Source: Gp13-AA77 sp036521995 (GTDB lineage Bacteria; Acidobacteriota; Terriglobia; UBA7540). Taken from it: a stretch of 40,866 nt of DNA. The stretch is from NCBI GenBank assembly GCA_036521995.1, contig DATDGR010000283.1:1-40866 (forward strand), given 5' to 3'. A program made the translations under genes and the position numbers. Shown piece by piece: positions 17,307 through 25,028 of this stretch; the first letter of the stretch is position 1, and the number at the start of each line of letters is the position of its first letter. The notes beneath the pieces are model-generated. The model made no database searches. It worked only from the letters and a program-made list of their open reading frames with translations, and had not been told where the DNA came from.

Positions 17307-17679
17307 TTTGGAAGAAGCAGGCGGCAGAGGGAGGATCGCGGGGCGGGGAAGCGCCGGGTACCCCGTACTGCTGGGCGCCGCAAGCCGTTAGGCAGACCGT
17401 GTTCTTCGGTCTGCGGGTGTTTCCCGCCTGCAACGCTCAAAAGCCGCGCATCCGAAGGCGAGGGTCGCGCTACCTTGCTATTTTATGTCGCCAGGGGTTA
17501 CGGCTGCCAAACCGCATTTTTCGGAAACGGGTGAAACGCTGATCTGCTCAAAGTCACCATCAAGTTGGCGCCACTCCTGGTGAGTTGCTTGCTCTGGTGG
17601 TCGCTGTTCGCAAACTTGAACGGCAGCTTAAAAGCCTTCGATCCACGCGAGCACGCTGCCCCGGAGACACGGAGCTGAG
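17307..17679. other. Intergenic region after glcDEF
   Basis: Apart from the hairpin at 17392-17414 no element is certain. A frame near 17565-17678 could encode a short hydrophobic peptide (starting TTG, about 37 codons) but has no good ribosome site, so it is not called. The methylation cluster starts at 17680 with GGAG five bases before the ATG. Confidence 0.4.
17392..17414 (+). terminator. Hairpin downstream of glcF
   Basis: An 8-base-pair perfect stem: GCAGACCG (17392-17399) pairs with CGGTCTGC (17407-17414) around a 7-base TGTTCTT loop. It starts 85 bases after the glcF stop. There is no T-run behind it, so it may be a terminator of a less typical kind, an mRNA 3'-end stabiliser, or a transcription-factor site. 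Confidence 0.4.
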
Positions 17680-18771
17680 ATGCTAACCGAATCAAGACCT
17701 TGCCACGGCGTCATGGAAGGTGGCGGTGCGTATAATGTGCATGCCAGGATTCCCGCAGGAGGTGGCAACCTGGCGTTGCCGCTCCTCGAGCAGGCGCTTC
17801 GAGACATCACCCTCGACGGCGGGGATCAGCCCGTCGTCATTGCTGATTACGGGTCGTCGCAAGGAAGGAACTCGCTCGCTCCCATGCGGGCGGCAATTAA
17901 AGCCGTGCGGGCACGCCTCGGCCCCGATCGAGCCATCTTTGTGGTGCACGTCGACCAGGCGGCAAACGACTTCAACACCCTCTTCGACGTGCTGCATAGG
18001 GACCCCGACCGGTATGCCTCGGACGATCCAAAAGTATTCCCGTGTGCGATCGGAAGGTCATTTTACGAGAACGTGCTTCCGCCCGATCACGTTCATCTGG
18101 GGTGGAGCTCCTACGCCGCGGTGTGGCTCAGCCGCATCCCCATGCTGATTCCGGGTCATTTCATGCCGGTCCGCAGCGCAGGCGATGTGGGCGCAGCGTT
18201 TGAGCGCCAGGGCGCCGAGGACTGGAAATCTTTCCTCTCGCTGCGGGCCGGCGAATTGCGGCCCGGGGGCCGCCTGGTGGTTGTGCTCCCCGGCCTCGAT
18301 GACGACGGGCAATCGGGTTTTGAAGGTCTTTTCGACCACGCCAACCGAGCGCTCGCGGAGATGGTGGATGAGGGCGCGATTGCGGCCGATGAGCGCGCGC
18401 GGATGGTGCTGGGGGCGTATCCCCGGCGGAGATGCCACCTTCTGGCGCCGTTCAGTCTTGACGGTGGGTTCCGCGGGCTGACGGTGGAGCACTGCGACCT
18501 ATCCGTGCTCCCGGACTCTGCCTGGGCCGATTACGAGCAGGATGGGAACAAGGAAGTGTTGGCCACCCGGCACGCGCGGTTTTTCCGCGCGATCTTCGTG
18601 CCGTCCCTAGCTTCCGCGCTGAACAGCGTTGGCGACGCCGTGGCGAGCCGTGCTTTCGCCGACCGCCTAGAGGACGGACTGAAGCGCCGTTTGATGAACC
18701 AGCCCGTACCGCTTCATTCGTTCGTGCAGACGATGGTTCTTGCCAAGCAGGGCTCTGGGCGGGTGGCGTAG
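17680..18771 (+). CDS. SABATH-family SAM-dependent carboxyl methyltransferase
   Basis: A predicted enzyme that transfers a methyl group from S-adenosylmethionine to a small-molecule carboxylate. The 363 residues match the plant salicylate/jasmonate methyltransferase family throughout: MEGGGAYNVHARIP (12-25) at the N-terminus, VVIADYGSSQGRNSL (52-66) as the SAM site, VHVDQAANDFNTLF (89-102), FYENVLPPDHVHLGWSSYAAVWLSRIP (about 128-154), and RPGGRLVVVLPGLD near the middle. The SSYAAVWLS element matches the plant substrate-pocket segment SSYSLMWLS. The gene has GGAG five bases before its ATG. It leads a same-strand cluster with a small peptide, an O-methyltransferase and an MFS transporter. SABATH genes are common in plants and scattered in bacteria. 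The acceptor is unknown. Confidence 0.88.
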   Translation: MLTESRPCHGVMEGGGAYNVHARIPAGGGNLALPLLEQALRDITLDGGDQPVVIADYGSSQGRNSLAPMRAAIKAVRARLGPDRAIFVVHVDQAANDFNTLFDVLHRDPDRYASDDPKVFPCAIGRSFYENVLPPDHVHLGWSSYAAVWLSRIPMLIPGHFMPVRSAGDVGAAFERQGAEDWKSFLSLRAGELRPGGRLVVVLPGLDDDGQSGFEGLFDHANRALAEMVDEGAIAADERARMVLGAYPRRRCHLLAPFSLDGGFRGLTVEHCDLSVLPDSAWADYEQDGNKEVLATRHARFFRAIFVPSLASALNSVGDAVASRAFADRLEDGLKRRLMNQPVPLHSFVQTMVLAKQGSGRVA

Positions 18772-18903
18772 AGCGGGACCTCTCTGTCGGACCACCCAAG
18801 AAACCGCGGGACGCAGACACTGGCGCGCGGAGTATTCCGGCCTGCCCGGGCGAGTGTACCTTTTCGGTTCCGGTACGGATTTTGGTCTCAGCCGATCGAC
18901 TTA

Positions 18904-19020
18904 ATGAGGGCGGGCCGATGGTCTACTGTGCCCGTCTGCAGCCGCCGCCTGACCGAACGCAAGTGCAAGCCGGTCTGCAACCAGCGCTGTTACTACATGA
19001 GCTGCGCCGATTACTACTGA
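18904..19020 (+). CDS. Putative 38-residue Cys/Tyr-rich peptide
   Basis: A short frame directly before the O-methyltransferase. The peptide has five cysteines at 12, 21, 25, 29 and 34 (spacing 8, 3, 3 and 4), a basic middle (SRRLTERKCKPVCNQRC) and ends YYMSCADYY. Third codon positions are almost all G or C from codon 9 onward, as in neighbouring genes. Its TGA (19018-19020) runs into GGAG (19021-19024), the ribosome site of the O-methyltransferase. The weak point is the start: ATG at 18904 has no ribosome site, and a GTG at 18928 is an alternative. It could be a secreted or modified peptide, a leader peptide with four Tyr codons near its end, or a remnant. No family is recognised. Confidence 0.45.
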   Translation: MRAGRWSTVPVCSRRLTERKCKPVCNQRCYYMSCADYY

Positions 19021-19030
19021 GGAGAACCCG

Positions 19031-20056
19031 ATGTCCGAAGCCGCCGTCCAAGCCGAAACCCACCCGCCGGAAGCGCAGATCGTCGAAATGATCATGGCGC
19101 GGTTTGTATCGTATCTGATTCATCTGACCGCCACGCTGAAGCTTCCCGACCATTTGGCCGACGCACCCAAGACCGCCGAAGAACTGGCGGCGCTCACCGC
19201 AACCCATGCGCCCTCGCTCTACAGGGTGATGCGGACGCTAGCCAGCCTGGACCTGTTCACCGAAGACGTGTCGCAACGTTTCGCGCTGCGGCCCTTGGGC
19301 GCGGTTCTCCAATCCGGCACGCCCAGCCACGCCACCGCCCTCATGCCGGGCGGCGACATCGTGACGCGTTCTTTGGAACATATGCTCTATTCGGTCCAAA
19401 CCGGACAGACTGGCTTCCAGAAATCCTTCGGCGTCCCGCTGTTCGATTGGCTGGCGAGCCATCCCGCGGAGGCCTCGCTGTTCAACGACACCATGGTCGG
19501 ATTCCACGGAATGGAACCGCCCGCCGTCGCCTCGGCCTACGACTTCTCGCCCTTCCAGACCATCGCTGACGTGGGCGGCTCGACCGGAAATCTGCTTACC
19601 ACGATTCTGGCCCACCATCCCGCGCCGCGGGGCATCCTTTTCGACTTGCCGCACGTGGTGCGCGACGCGTCGGCCCTCATCGCGCAGCGCGACCTGACCG
19701 ATCGTGTCCAAATCGAAGCGGGCAGTTTCTTCGACCGCGTTCCAGCCGGGGCGGACGCCTACATCCTTTCGCACATCATCCACGATTGGGACCAGGAGCA
19801 GTGCTTGACCATCCTGGGCCATTGCCGCCGCGCGATGAGCCGCGCCGGACGCCTGCTGCTGGTCGAGATGGTCCTTCCGGAAGGCAACACCCCGCACCCC
19901 GGAAAGATGCTCGACATGGTCATGCTGACTGTGCCGGGAGGTGAGGAACGCACCGAAGCGGGGTACAGGGCGCTGCTCGACAAAGCCGGATTCCGGCTGG
20001 CGCGCGTGGTGCCGACGGCATCGCTGACGAGTATCGTCGAAGCCGCGCCGCGTTAA
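19031..20056 (+). CDS. Plant-type O-methyltransferase (COMT / methyltransferase family 2)
   Basis: A SAM-dependent methyltransferase of 341 residues predicted to methylate a hydroxyl, often phenolic. The N-terminal third is the dimerisation winged helix (KTAEELAALTATHAPSLYRVMRTLASLDLF, about 47-76). The SAM motif is IADVGGSTGN (178-187). The catalytic-histidine region is LSHIIHDWDQEQC (246-258, His251), the same position as HDW in plant caffeate O-methyltransferases. LLLVEMVLPEG (about 277-287) follows. The start ATG has GGAG six bases upstream. The nearest bacterial relatives are crtF-like and antibiotic-tailoring methyltransferases. It lies between the Cys/Tyr-rich peptide and the MFS gene, and the substrate may be the cluster's product. 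Confidence 0.88.
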   Translation: MSEAAVQAETHPPEAQIVEMIMARFVSYLIHLTATLKLPDHLADAPKTAEELAALTATHAPSLYRVMRTLASLDLFTEDVSQRFALRPLGAVLQSGTPSHATALMPGGDIVTRSLEHMLYSVQTGQTGFQKSFGVPLFDWLASHPAEASLFNDTMVGFHGMEPPAVASAYDFSPFQTIADVGGSTGNLLTTILAHHPAPRGILFDLPHVVRDASALIAQRDLTDRVQIEAGSFFDRVPAGADAYILSHIIHDWDQEQCLTILGHCRRAMSRAGRLLLVEMVLPEGNTPHPGKMLDMVMLTVPGGEERTEAGYRALLDKAGFRLARVVPTASLTSIVEAAPR

Positions 20057-20165
20057 GGGGGGCCGCCTTTTCAGGCTGAAGATTCGCTTTCGAGCTGGTC
20101 CAGACTGGTTGTCCGAAGAGCGATATCCTTTTAAGCGGCCTGGCGACGGAAAGATGAAGCCGCGC

Positions 20166-20197
20166 TCCAGGCAATGCCTGGACTTCTACCCGGTAGA
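20166..20197 (+). promoter_or_regulatory. Two adjacent palindromes in front of the MFS gene
   Basis: TCCAGGCAATGCCTGGA (20166-20182) is a perfect 7-bp dyad with a 3-base loop. It is followed almost at once by TCTACCCGGTAGA (20185-20197), a 6-bp dyad around one base. The second covers GGTAGAG, the only ribosome-site-like sequence before the ATG at 20207. The pair could be a repressor operator or an mRNA switch hiding the ribosome site. Confidence 0.45.
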
Positions 20198-20206
20198 GAA
20201 TTCTAA

Positions 20207-21520
20207 ATGAACAGCAAACGTCATAGTCTGTTTTATGGCTGGTGGGTGGTATTGACGGCGGCGGTAGGACTGTTCTGGGGACCGCCCATCACGGTGTACT
20301 CCTTCACTGTGTTCCTCAAGCCGCTCATGCACGACTTCCACGCCAGTCGTGCCGCGGTTTCATTCGGTTATACTCTGCACGCTATCGCGGTGGTGATCAG
20401 CGCTCCCCTAGGGGGATGGCTTATTGATCGCTACGGTGCGCGCAAAGTGATGCTGCCGGCTATGGCGATGTTCGGATCGATCTTGCTCTCCATTAGGGCA
20501 TTCTCAGCCAGCATCTGGCAGTTCTACTTCTTCTATGTGGCATTGGGCCTCTTGGGGAGTGGTGGGGGGCCGATACCCTATAGTAAGGTTGTGTCCCTTT
20601 GGTTTGACAGGCACAGGGGTCTGGCGCTCGGGCTGATGATGCTCGGAATTGGTTCCGGAGCGGTGATCATGCCCTCCTTGGCGCAACAGCTCATTGCCAG
20701 GTTTGGCTGGCGCACCGCCTATGCGATTCTTGGGTCCGGGGTTCTGCTCATTGCCATTCCGGTCGTGGGAGCGTTTCTTAGGGAAAAACCGCAGGACCTG
20801 GGTCTCCTGCCCGACGGAGCGCCATCTGGGGATTCTACAGCCGCGGGTGAAGCCGCTACTCCGGGTCTGAGCGCCTCTGATGCCTGGCACAGTAAGACGT
20901 TCTGGCTCATGGTGTCCGCATTTTTCCTGGTGAGCGCAAGTGCCCAGGGCTGCCTCCTTCACATGGTGCCCATGCTGACCGACCGGGGAATAACGCTCCA
21001 AAGAGCCACTTTGGGGGCTTCATTGATGGGCGCTGCGGTGTTGATAGGTCGAGTGGGAACCGGCTACCTGCTCGACCGGTTTTTTGCTCCTTATCTCGCG
21101 GCCATCTTCTTTGGCGGCGCCGCCGCCGGGATCGGCGTGCTCTGGACGGGAGGCGCGACGGCAGTTGCGTTCGTGGGCGCCTTCCTGGTCGGACTGGGCC
21201 TGGGCGCAGAAGTAGACATCATCGCCTACTTAATCAGCCGCTACTTTGGTCTTCGCTTCTTTGGGAAGATCTATGGCTACGCCTTTGGCGCCTTCGTTCT
21301 GGCAGGCGCGGTGGGCCCGCTCTTGATGGGTGCAGGCTTCGATTCGACGGGCTCCTATAGGGCCCCGCTGGCGACGCTCTTCGTCTCGACTCTCGTCGCA
21401 ACCGTGCTGGTGACTCGTCTGGGACCGTATCGATACCATGCATGCCAGCCGAACGAGAACCAGCCGATGTCTGCGCCACCGCTCGGTGAGTCCCTGCGAG
21501 GGCCGCGATTTTCAAGCTGA
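20207..21520 (+). CDS. MFS transporter (monocarboxylate / oxalate-formate antiporter type)
   Basis: An inner-membrane permease of 437 residues with about 12 transmembrane helices. It opens with the MCT/OxlT-style FYGWWVVLTAAVGLFWG and has PLGGWLIDRYGARKVML (about 65-81) at the MFS signature position, LALGLMMLGIGSGAVIMPSLAQQLI and a second-half SLMGAAVLIGRVGTGYLLDRFF. The relatives transport small organic acids. It is the last gene of the 17.7-21.5 kb cluster, 150 bases after the O-methyltransferase, and is the likely exporter or importer of the cluster's substrate or product. Two palindromes precede its start. Confidence 0.87.
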   Translation: MNSKRHSLFYGWWVVLTAAVGLFWGPPITVYSFTVFLKPLMHDFHASRAAVSFGYTLHAIAVVISAPLGGWLIDRYGARKVMLPAMAMFGSILLSIRAFSASIWQFYFFYVALGLLGSGGGPIPYSKVVSLWFDRHRGLALGLMMLGIGSGAVIMPSLAQQLIARFGWRTAYAILGSGVLLIAIPVVGAFLREKPQDLGLLPDGAPSGDSTAAGEAATPGLSASDAWHSKTFWLMVSAFFLVSASAQGCLLHMVPMLTDRGITLQRATLGASLMGAAVLIGRVGTGYLLDRFFAPYLAAIFFGGAAAGIGVLWTGGATAVAFVGAFLVGLGLGAEVDIIAYLISRYFGLRFFGKIYGYAFGAFVLAGAVGPLLMGAGFDSTGSYRAPLATLFVSTLVATVLVTRLGPYRYHACQPNENQPMSAPPLGESLRGPRFSS

Positions 21521-22037
21521 TTCGTCACCTGTTTTCTCTTTGACTTTCGCGCTCCGGGCGCGTACTATGCCTTACGAGGTTCGCTACTGATGCGGGAACG
21601 CCCTATTCACTATCGAGCGGCCGTCATCCTATCCGGCCGGCGCCGGCTGGCCGAGGGTGCAGGATGGTGGCAGTCCTAGCCCAGGCCAATAGCCTAAAAC
21701 GCCTTTTCCCTCCCCTCCGACCAGGAAAAAAAGATTCCTTTTGCCAAAGCCAAGAAGATGCCTGGAATCAAAGGCTTAGTGAAAACGAGGGGGCTAGACC
21801 AAAGCCAAGAAGTCCTTTAGAATCAGCACATGTCCGGCTACACCCAAAGCCAAAATTGCCGGTCTCGGCGGGCCTGGAAACCAATCCAATAAGTCAATTA
21901 GAATCAGCGTGCTGTCCCGATTTTGGGGCAAGCATCGTGAATACGCCCAAAGCCAAACTCAAAACTGGGATCGACAGGCCAGGATTTTGCGATCCATCTA
22001 GAAGTCCGAGCCGAACATTTCGTCTGGAGGGGATCTG
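21521..22037. other. Intergenic region between the MFS gene and acs
   Basis: No gene is supported; a long plus frame here is made of repeat words. A GC hairpin CGCGC/GCGCG (21548-21562) sits 28 bases after the MFS stop and may mark the transcript end. A GCCGGCGCCGGC palindrome lies near 21637. Repeat copies occupy 21744-21958. A strong ribosome site (GGAGGGG) precedes acs. Confidence 0.45.
21744..21958 (+). repeat. Copies B and C of the interspersed repeat; four CCAAAGCCAA words
   Basis: CCAAAGCCAA occurs at 21744, 21799, 21844 and 21947. Between them lie AAGTCCTTTAGAATCAGCAC (21811-21830) and a weaker AAGTCAATTAGAATCAGC (about 21891-21908). The first of these closely matches a word at about 991-1010 in the 520-1156 spacer. 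The element precedes acs by 80-290 bases. Confidence 0.6.
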
Positions 22038-24002
22038 ATGGCAGACGGATCGGCAGTCCAAGAGCGGCTTGACGCTTTGCTGCAGGAGAATCGCACCTTT
22101 GCTCCGACGGATGACTTCCGGCGGCAGGCGAACGCCGGCGATCCGGAGCTTTACGAGCGCGCGGGTCGCGATCTGGAAGCGTTCTGGGCCGAAGAGGCCA
22201 AGCGGCTCGACTGGTTGAAGCCCTGGGACAAAGTGTTGGAGTGGAACACGCCTTGGGCCAAGTGGTTTGTGGGCGGTCAACTGAACGTGGCGTACAACTG
22301 CGTCGACCGGCACGCAGCCTCCGGCCGCCGCAACAAGGCGGCCCTCATCTGGGAGGGCGAGCCCGGCGATTCGCGGGTGCTCACGTTCGGCATGCTGCAG
22401 CGCGAAGTGAACAAATTCGCGAACGTGCTGAAGTCGCTCGGCGTGCGCAAGGGCGATCGCGTGGCCGTGTACCTGGGAATGGTGCCGGAGTTGCCCATTG
22501 CCCTGCTGGCTTGTGCCAAGATCGGCGCGCCGCACAGCGTGGTGTTCGGAGGGTTCTCGGCGGAATCGCTGCGGGAGCGCATCAACGACGCCCAGGCGAA
22601 AGTCCTGATCACGGCGGACGGCGCCTGGCGCCGCGGCCACGTGGTGCACCTTAAGCACAGCGCGGACGAGGCGCTCCATGGCGCGCCTTCCATTGAGAAA
22701 GTGGTGGTGGTCCATCGCGTGGGTGAGCGCGCTGACGCTTCCATGCACGAGGGCCGCGACCTGTGGTGGCATCACCTGATGGAGCAGGCTTCGGACCGGT
22801 GCGATCCGGAGCCCATGGACTCCGAAGACGTCCTCTATCTGCTCTACACGAGCGGCACCACCGGTAAACCGAAGGGAATCGTACACACCAGCGCCGGATA
22901 TCTGGTTGGGACCGCGGCCACGCACCGCTACATCTTCGATGTCAAAGAGAACGACGTCTACTGGTGCACGGCGGACATCGGCTGGGTGACGGGTCACTCC
23001 TACATTGTCTACGGCCCGCTGGCCAACGGCTGCACCAGCCTGATGTATGAAGGCTCACCCGATTTCCCGGACCGCGGCCGGTTTTGGCAGATCGTGCAGA
23101 AGTACGGCGTGAGCATTCTTTACACCGCTCCCACCGCCATCCGGACGTTCATGCGCTGGGGCGAAGAATGGCCGGCAAAATCCGACTTGTCTTCGCTGCG
23201 TCTGCTGGGCACGGTGGGCGAGCCGATCAATCCCGAGGCCTGGATCTGGTATCACCAGAACATCGGCCGCGAGCGCTGCCCGATTGTCGATACCTGGTGG
23301 CAGACCGAAACCGGCATGGTCATGATCACGCCTCTGCCCGGTTTGACAGCCACCAAACCGGGCTCGGCCACTCGGCCCTTCCCGGGCATCGACGCGGAGG
23401 TGGTGGACGAGAAAGGTGACAGGGTGGGCCCCGGGGCGGGAGGGTATCTGGTGCTCAATCGGCCGTGGCCGGCCATGTTCCGCACGATTTATGGCGATCC
23501 GGAGCGCTACGTGCGCCAGTACTGGTCGCGTTATCCCGGACGGTACTTCACCGGCGATGGCGCCAAGGTGGACGAGGACGGCTATTTCTGGCTGCTGGGC
23601 CGCGTGGATGACGTGATGAATGTCTCCGGCCACCGCATTTCAACCTACGAGGTGGAGAGCGCGCTGGTGGATCACCCGGCGGTGGCGGAGGCGGCGGTGA
23701 TCGGGAAAAATCATGACGTGAAGGGACAAGCCATCAGCGCCTTTGTCACACTCAAAGATGGGACGCATCCGAACGACAGCCTGAAGGAGGAGCTGAAGCA
23801 GCATGTAGCCCAGAAAATCGGCGCTCTGGCGCGGCCGGACGACATCTACTTCAGCTCCGAGCTGCCGAAGACGCGGAGCGCCAAGATCATGCGGCGCCTG
23901 CTGCGAGACATCGCCGAGGGGCGGGTGCTAGGCGACACGAGTACGCTAGCCGATCCGGCGGTGGTGGCCAGTCTCAAGCAGCAATACGAGGGAAAGGAGT
24001 AG
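22038..24002 (+). CDS. acs: Acetyl-CoA synthetase (AMP-forming)
   Basis: Activates acetate to acetyl-CoA through acetyl-AMP in the cytoplasm. The length (654 residues) is the family norm. The ATP-binding P-loop is YTSGTTGKPKGIVHTSAGYL (about 270-289). Other signatures are WWQTETGMVMITPLPG, YFTGDGAKVDEDGYFWLLGRVDDVMNVSGHRIST (hinge and A8 region) and KTRSAKIMRR near 612-621, where the Lys is the catalytic A10 lysine and the usual site of regulatory acetylation. The N-terminus has the short Acs-type helical extension. The start has GGAGGGG upstream. It converges with the ABC permease gene 9 bases away. The longer N-terminus and the WY(V)CTADIGWVTGHSY segment favour Acs over propionyl-CoA synthetase. 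Confidence 0.95.
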   Translation: MADGSAVQERLDALLQENRTFAPTDDFRRQANAGDPELYERAGRDLEAFWAEEAKRLDWLKPWDKVLEWNTPWAKWFVGGQLNVAYNCVDRHAASGRRNKAALIWEGEPGDSRVLTFGMLQREVNKFANVLKSLGVRKGDRVAVYLGMVPELPIALLACAKIGAPHSVVFGGFSAESLRERINDAQAKVLITADGAWRRGHVVHLKHSADEALHGAPSIEKVVVVHRVGERADASMHEGRDLWWHHLMEQASDRCDPEPMDSEDVLYLLYTSGTTGKPKGIVHTSAGYLVGTAATHRYIFDVKENDVYWCTADIGWVTGHSYIVYGPLANGCTSLMYEGSPDFPDRGRFWQIVQKYGVSILYTAPTAIRTFMRWGEEWPAKSDLSSLRLLGTVGEPINPEAWIWYHQNIGRERCPIVDTWWQTETGMVMITPLPGLTATKPGSATRPFPGIDAEVVDEKGDRVGPGAGGYLVLNRPWPAMFRTIYGDPERYVRQYWSRYPGRYFTGDGAKVDEDGYFWLLGRVDDVMNVSGHRISTYEVESALVDHPAVAEAAVIGKNHDVKGQAISAFVTLKDGTHPNDSLKEELKQHVAQKIGALARPDDIYFSSELPKTRSAKIMRRLLRDIAEGRVLGDTSTLADPAVVASLKQQYEGKE

Positions 24003-24011
24003 TCTTCCGCC

Positions 24012-24938
24012 TTACGGTTGACTTGGCGAAGAAGACGCCGGGCCGCTGCTCGAAGCCGGCGACGCGGCCTGTCGGGCGTTGGTCATCATCCGGTAGGACG
24101 CTTCCCAGCCTCGCTGCGCGCGGCCGGTCGAATTCATCCAGAAGCCGATCAGCAGAAAGGGCACCAGGAACGCGAGCGCCCAGCCTTTGGCGGATCGAGG
24201 GATCTTCTCTTCCTTCTCCCATCGAAACAGCTTCCAGGCGAAGAGGAGGCCGAACAAGCCGGAGACGACTAACCCGACGAGCTCGGTGGTGTGCGAGGAG
24301 AGCGGCGCTGAATGGGTCATGAGGCTCTGGAAAGAACTCACCAAGTACGTGGCCGGCAGAAATGCGGCCACGCGCTGGATCCAATGCGGAAGGTCCGGCA
24401 GCGGAATGGTTGCGCCGGAAAGGAACAGCAGGGCGAACCAGACCAACTGATTGTAAATCTGCGCTTCCTGCATGGTACTGGCAATGCTGGCGATCGTAAG
24501 TCCGAAGCCCGCGAAGGAGAAGGCGCCCACCGTCACCAACAGAAAGAATCCGAGGAAGCTAACGTTCATCGGCATATGAAACACACCGACCGCGCACACT
24601 GTAAGGATCGCCACGGTTGGCAGCAGAAGAAGATAATTTGCGATCAGGCTGCTCATCACCATCGAACCGGCGCCGATGGGGGCCAGACGATAGCGGCGCA
24701 GGATGCCGCGCTCGCGTGACATGACCGACTGCAGGCCGAGTCCCCAGAAAGCGCTGCCCATCATCTGCAGAGTGATGACGGGTCCGAACAGATAGGCCAC
24801 TGCCCAGGGGTTGCCGTGCGCGAAGATGCCCGCATACGCAAAGAGGAAGATAAGCGGGAACAGGAAGGTGAAGAAAAGCGCGGCCTTGGTCCTCATGGCC
24901 AGGCGGATGTTCATGAGCGCGATCTTGAGGGCTGCCAT
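24012..24938 (-). CDS. ABC-2 type transporter permease
   Basis: The membrane subunit of an ABC exporter, 308 residues with about six hydrophobic helices and the ABC-2 order: MNIRLAMRTKAALFFTFLFPLIF at the start, MGSAFWGLGLQSVMSRERGILRRYRLAPI (the loop that contacts the ATPase), and LLFLSGATIPLPDLPHWIQRVAAFLPATYLV (the conserved C-terminal half). It has GAGG six bases before its ATG and follows the ATPase gene by 90 bases. The C-terminal 25 residues are low-complexity Ser/Pro/Ala. With the ATPase it forms a drug- or polymer-type exporter. Confidence 0.88.
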   Translation of the reverse strand: MAALKIALMNIRLAMRTKAALFFTFLFPLIFLFAYAGIFAHGNPWAVAYLFGPVITLQMMGSAFWGLGLQSVMSRERGILRRYRLAPIGAGSMVMSSLIANYLLLLPTVAILTVCAVGVFHMPMNVSFLGFFLLVTVGAFSFAGFGLTIASIASTMQEAQIYNQLVWFALLFLSGATIPLPDLPHWIQRVAAFLPATYLVSSFQSLMTHSAPLSSHTTELVGLVVSGLFGLLFAWKLFRWEKEEKIPRSAKGWALAFLVPFLLIGFWMNSTGRAQRGWEASYRMMTNARQAASPASSSGPASSSPSQP

Positions 24939-25028
24939 AGAAACCTCGGATCAATGAACACTGAACGTGATAGTTGACCGCCGCGCCTTCTTGGCGGTGT
25001 CAGTGGAAAGGGCGAGGCCGGCGTCAGT

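Noticed and set aside
17565..17678. Short hydrophobic frame starting TTG before the SABATH gene
   Set aside because: No ribosome site and weak codon bias; the hydrophobic stretch alone is not enough.
21664..22038. Plus-strand open frame of 124 codons before acs
   Set aside because: Its protein is a read-through of the repeat words, with no domain or ribosome site.
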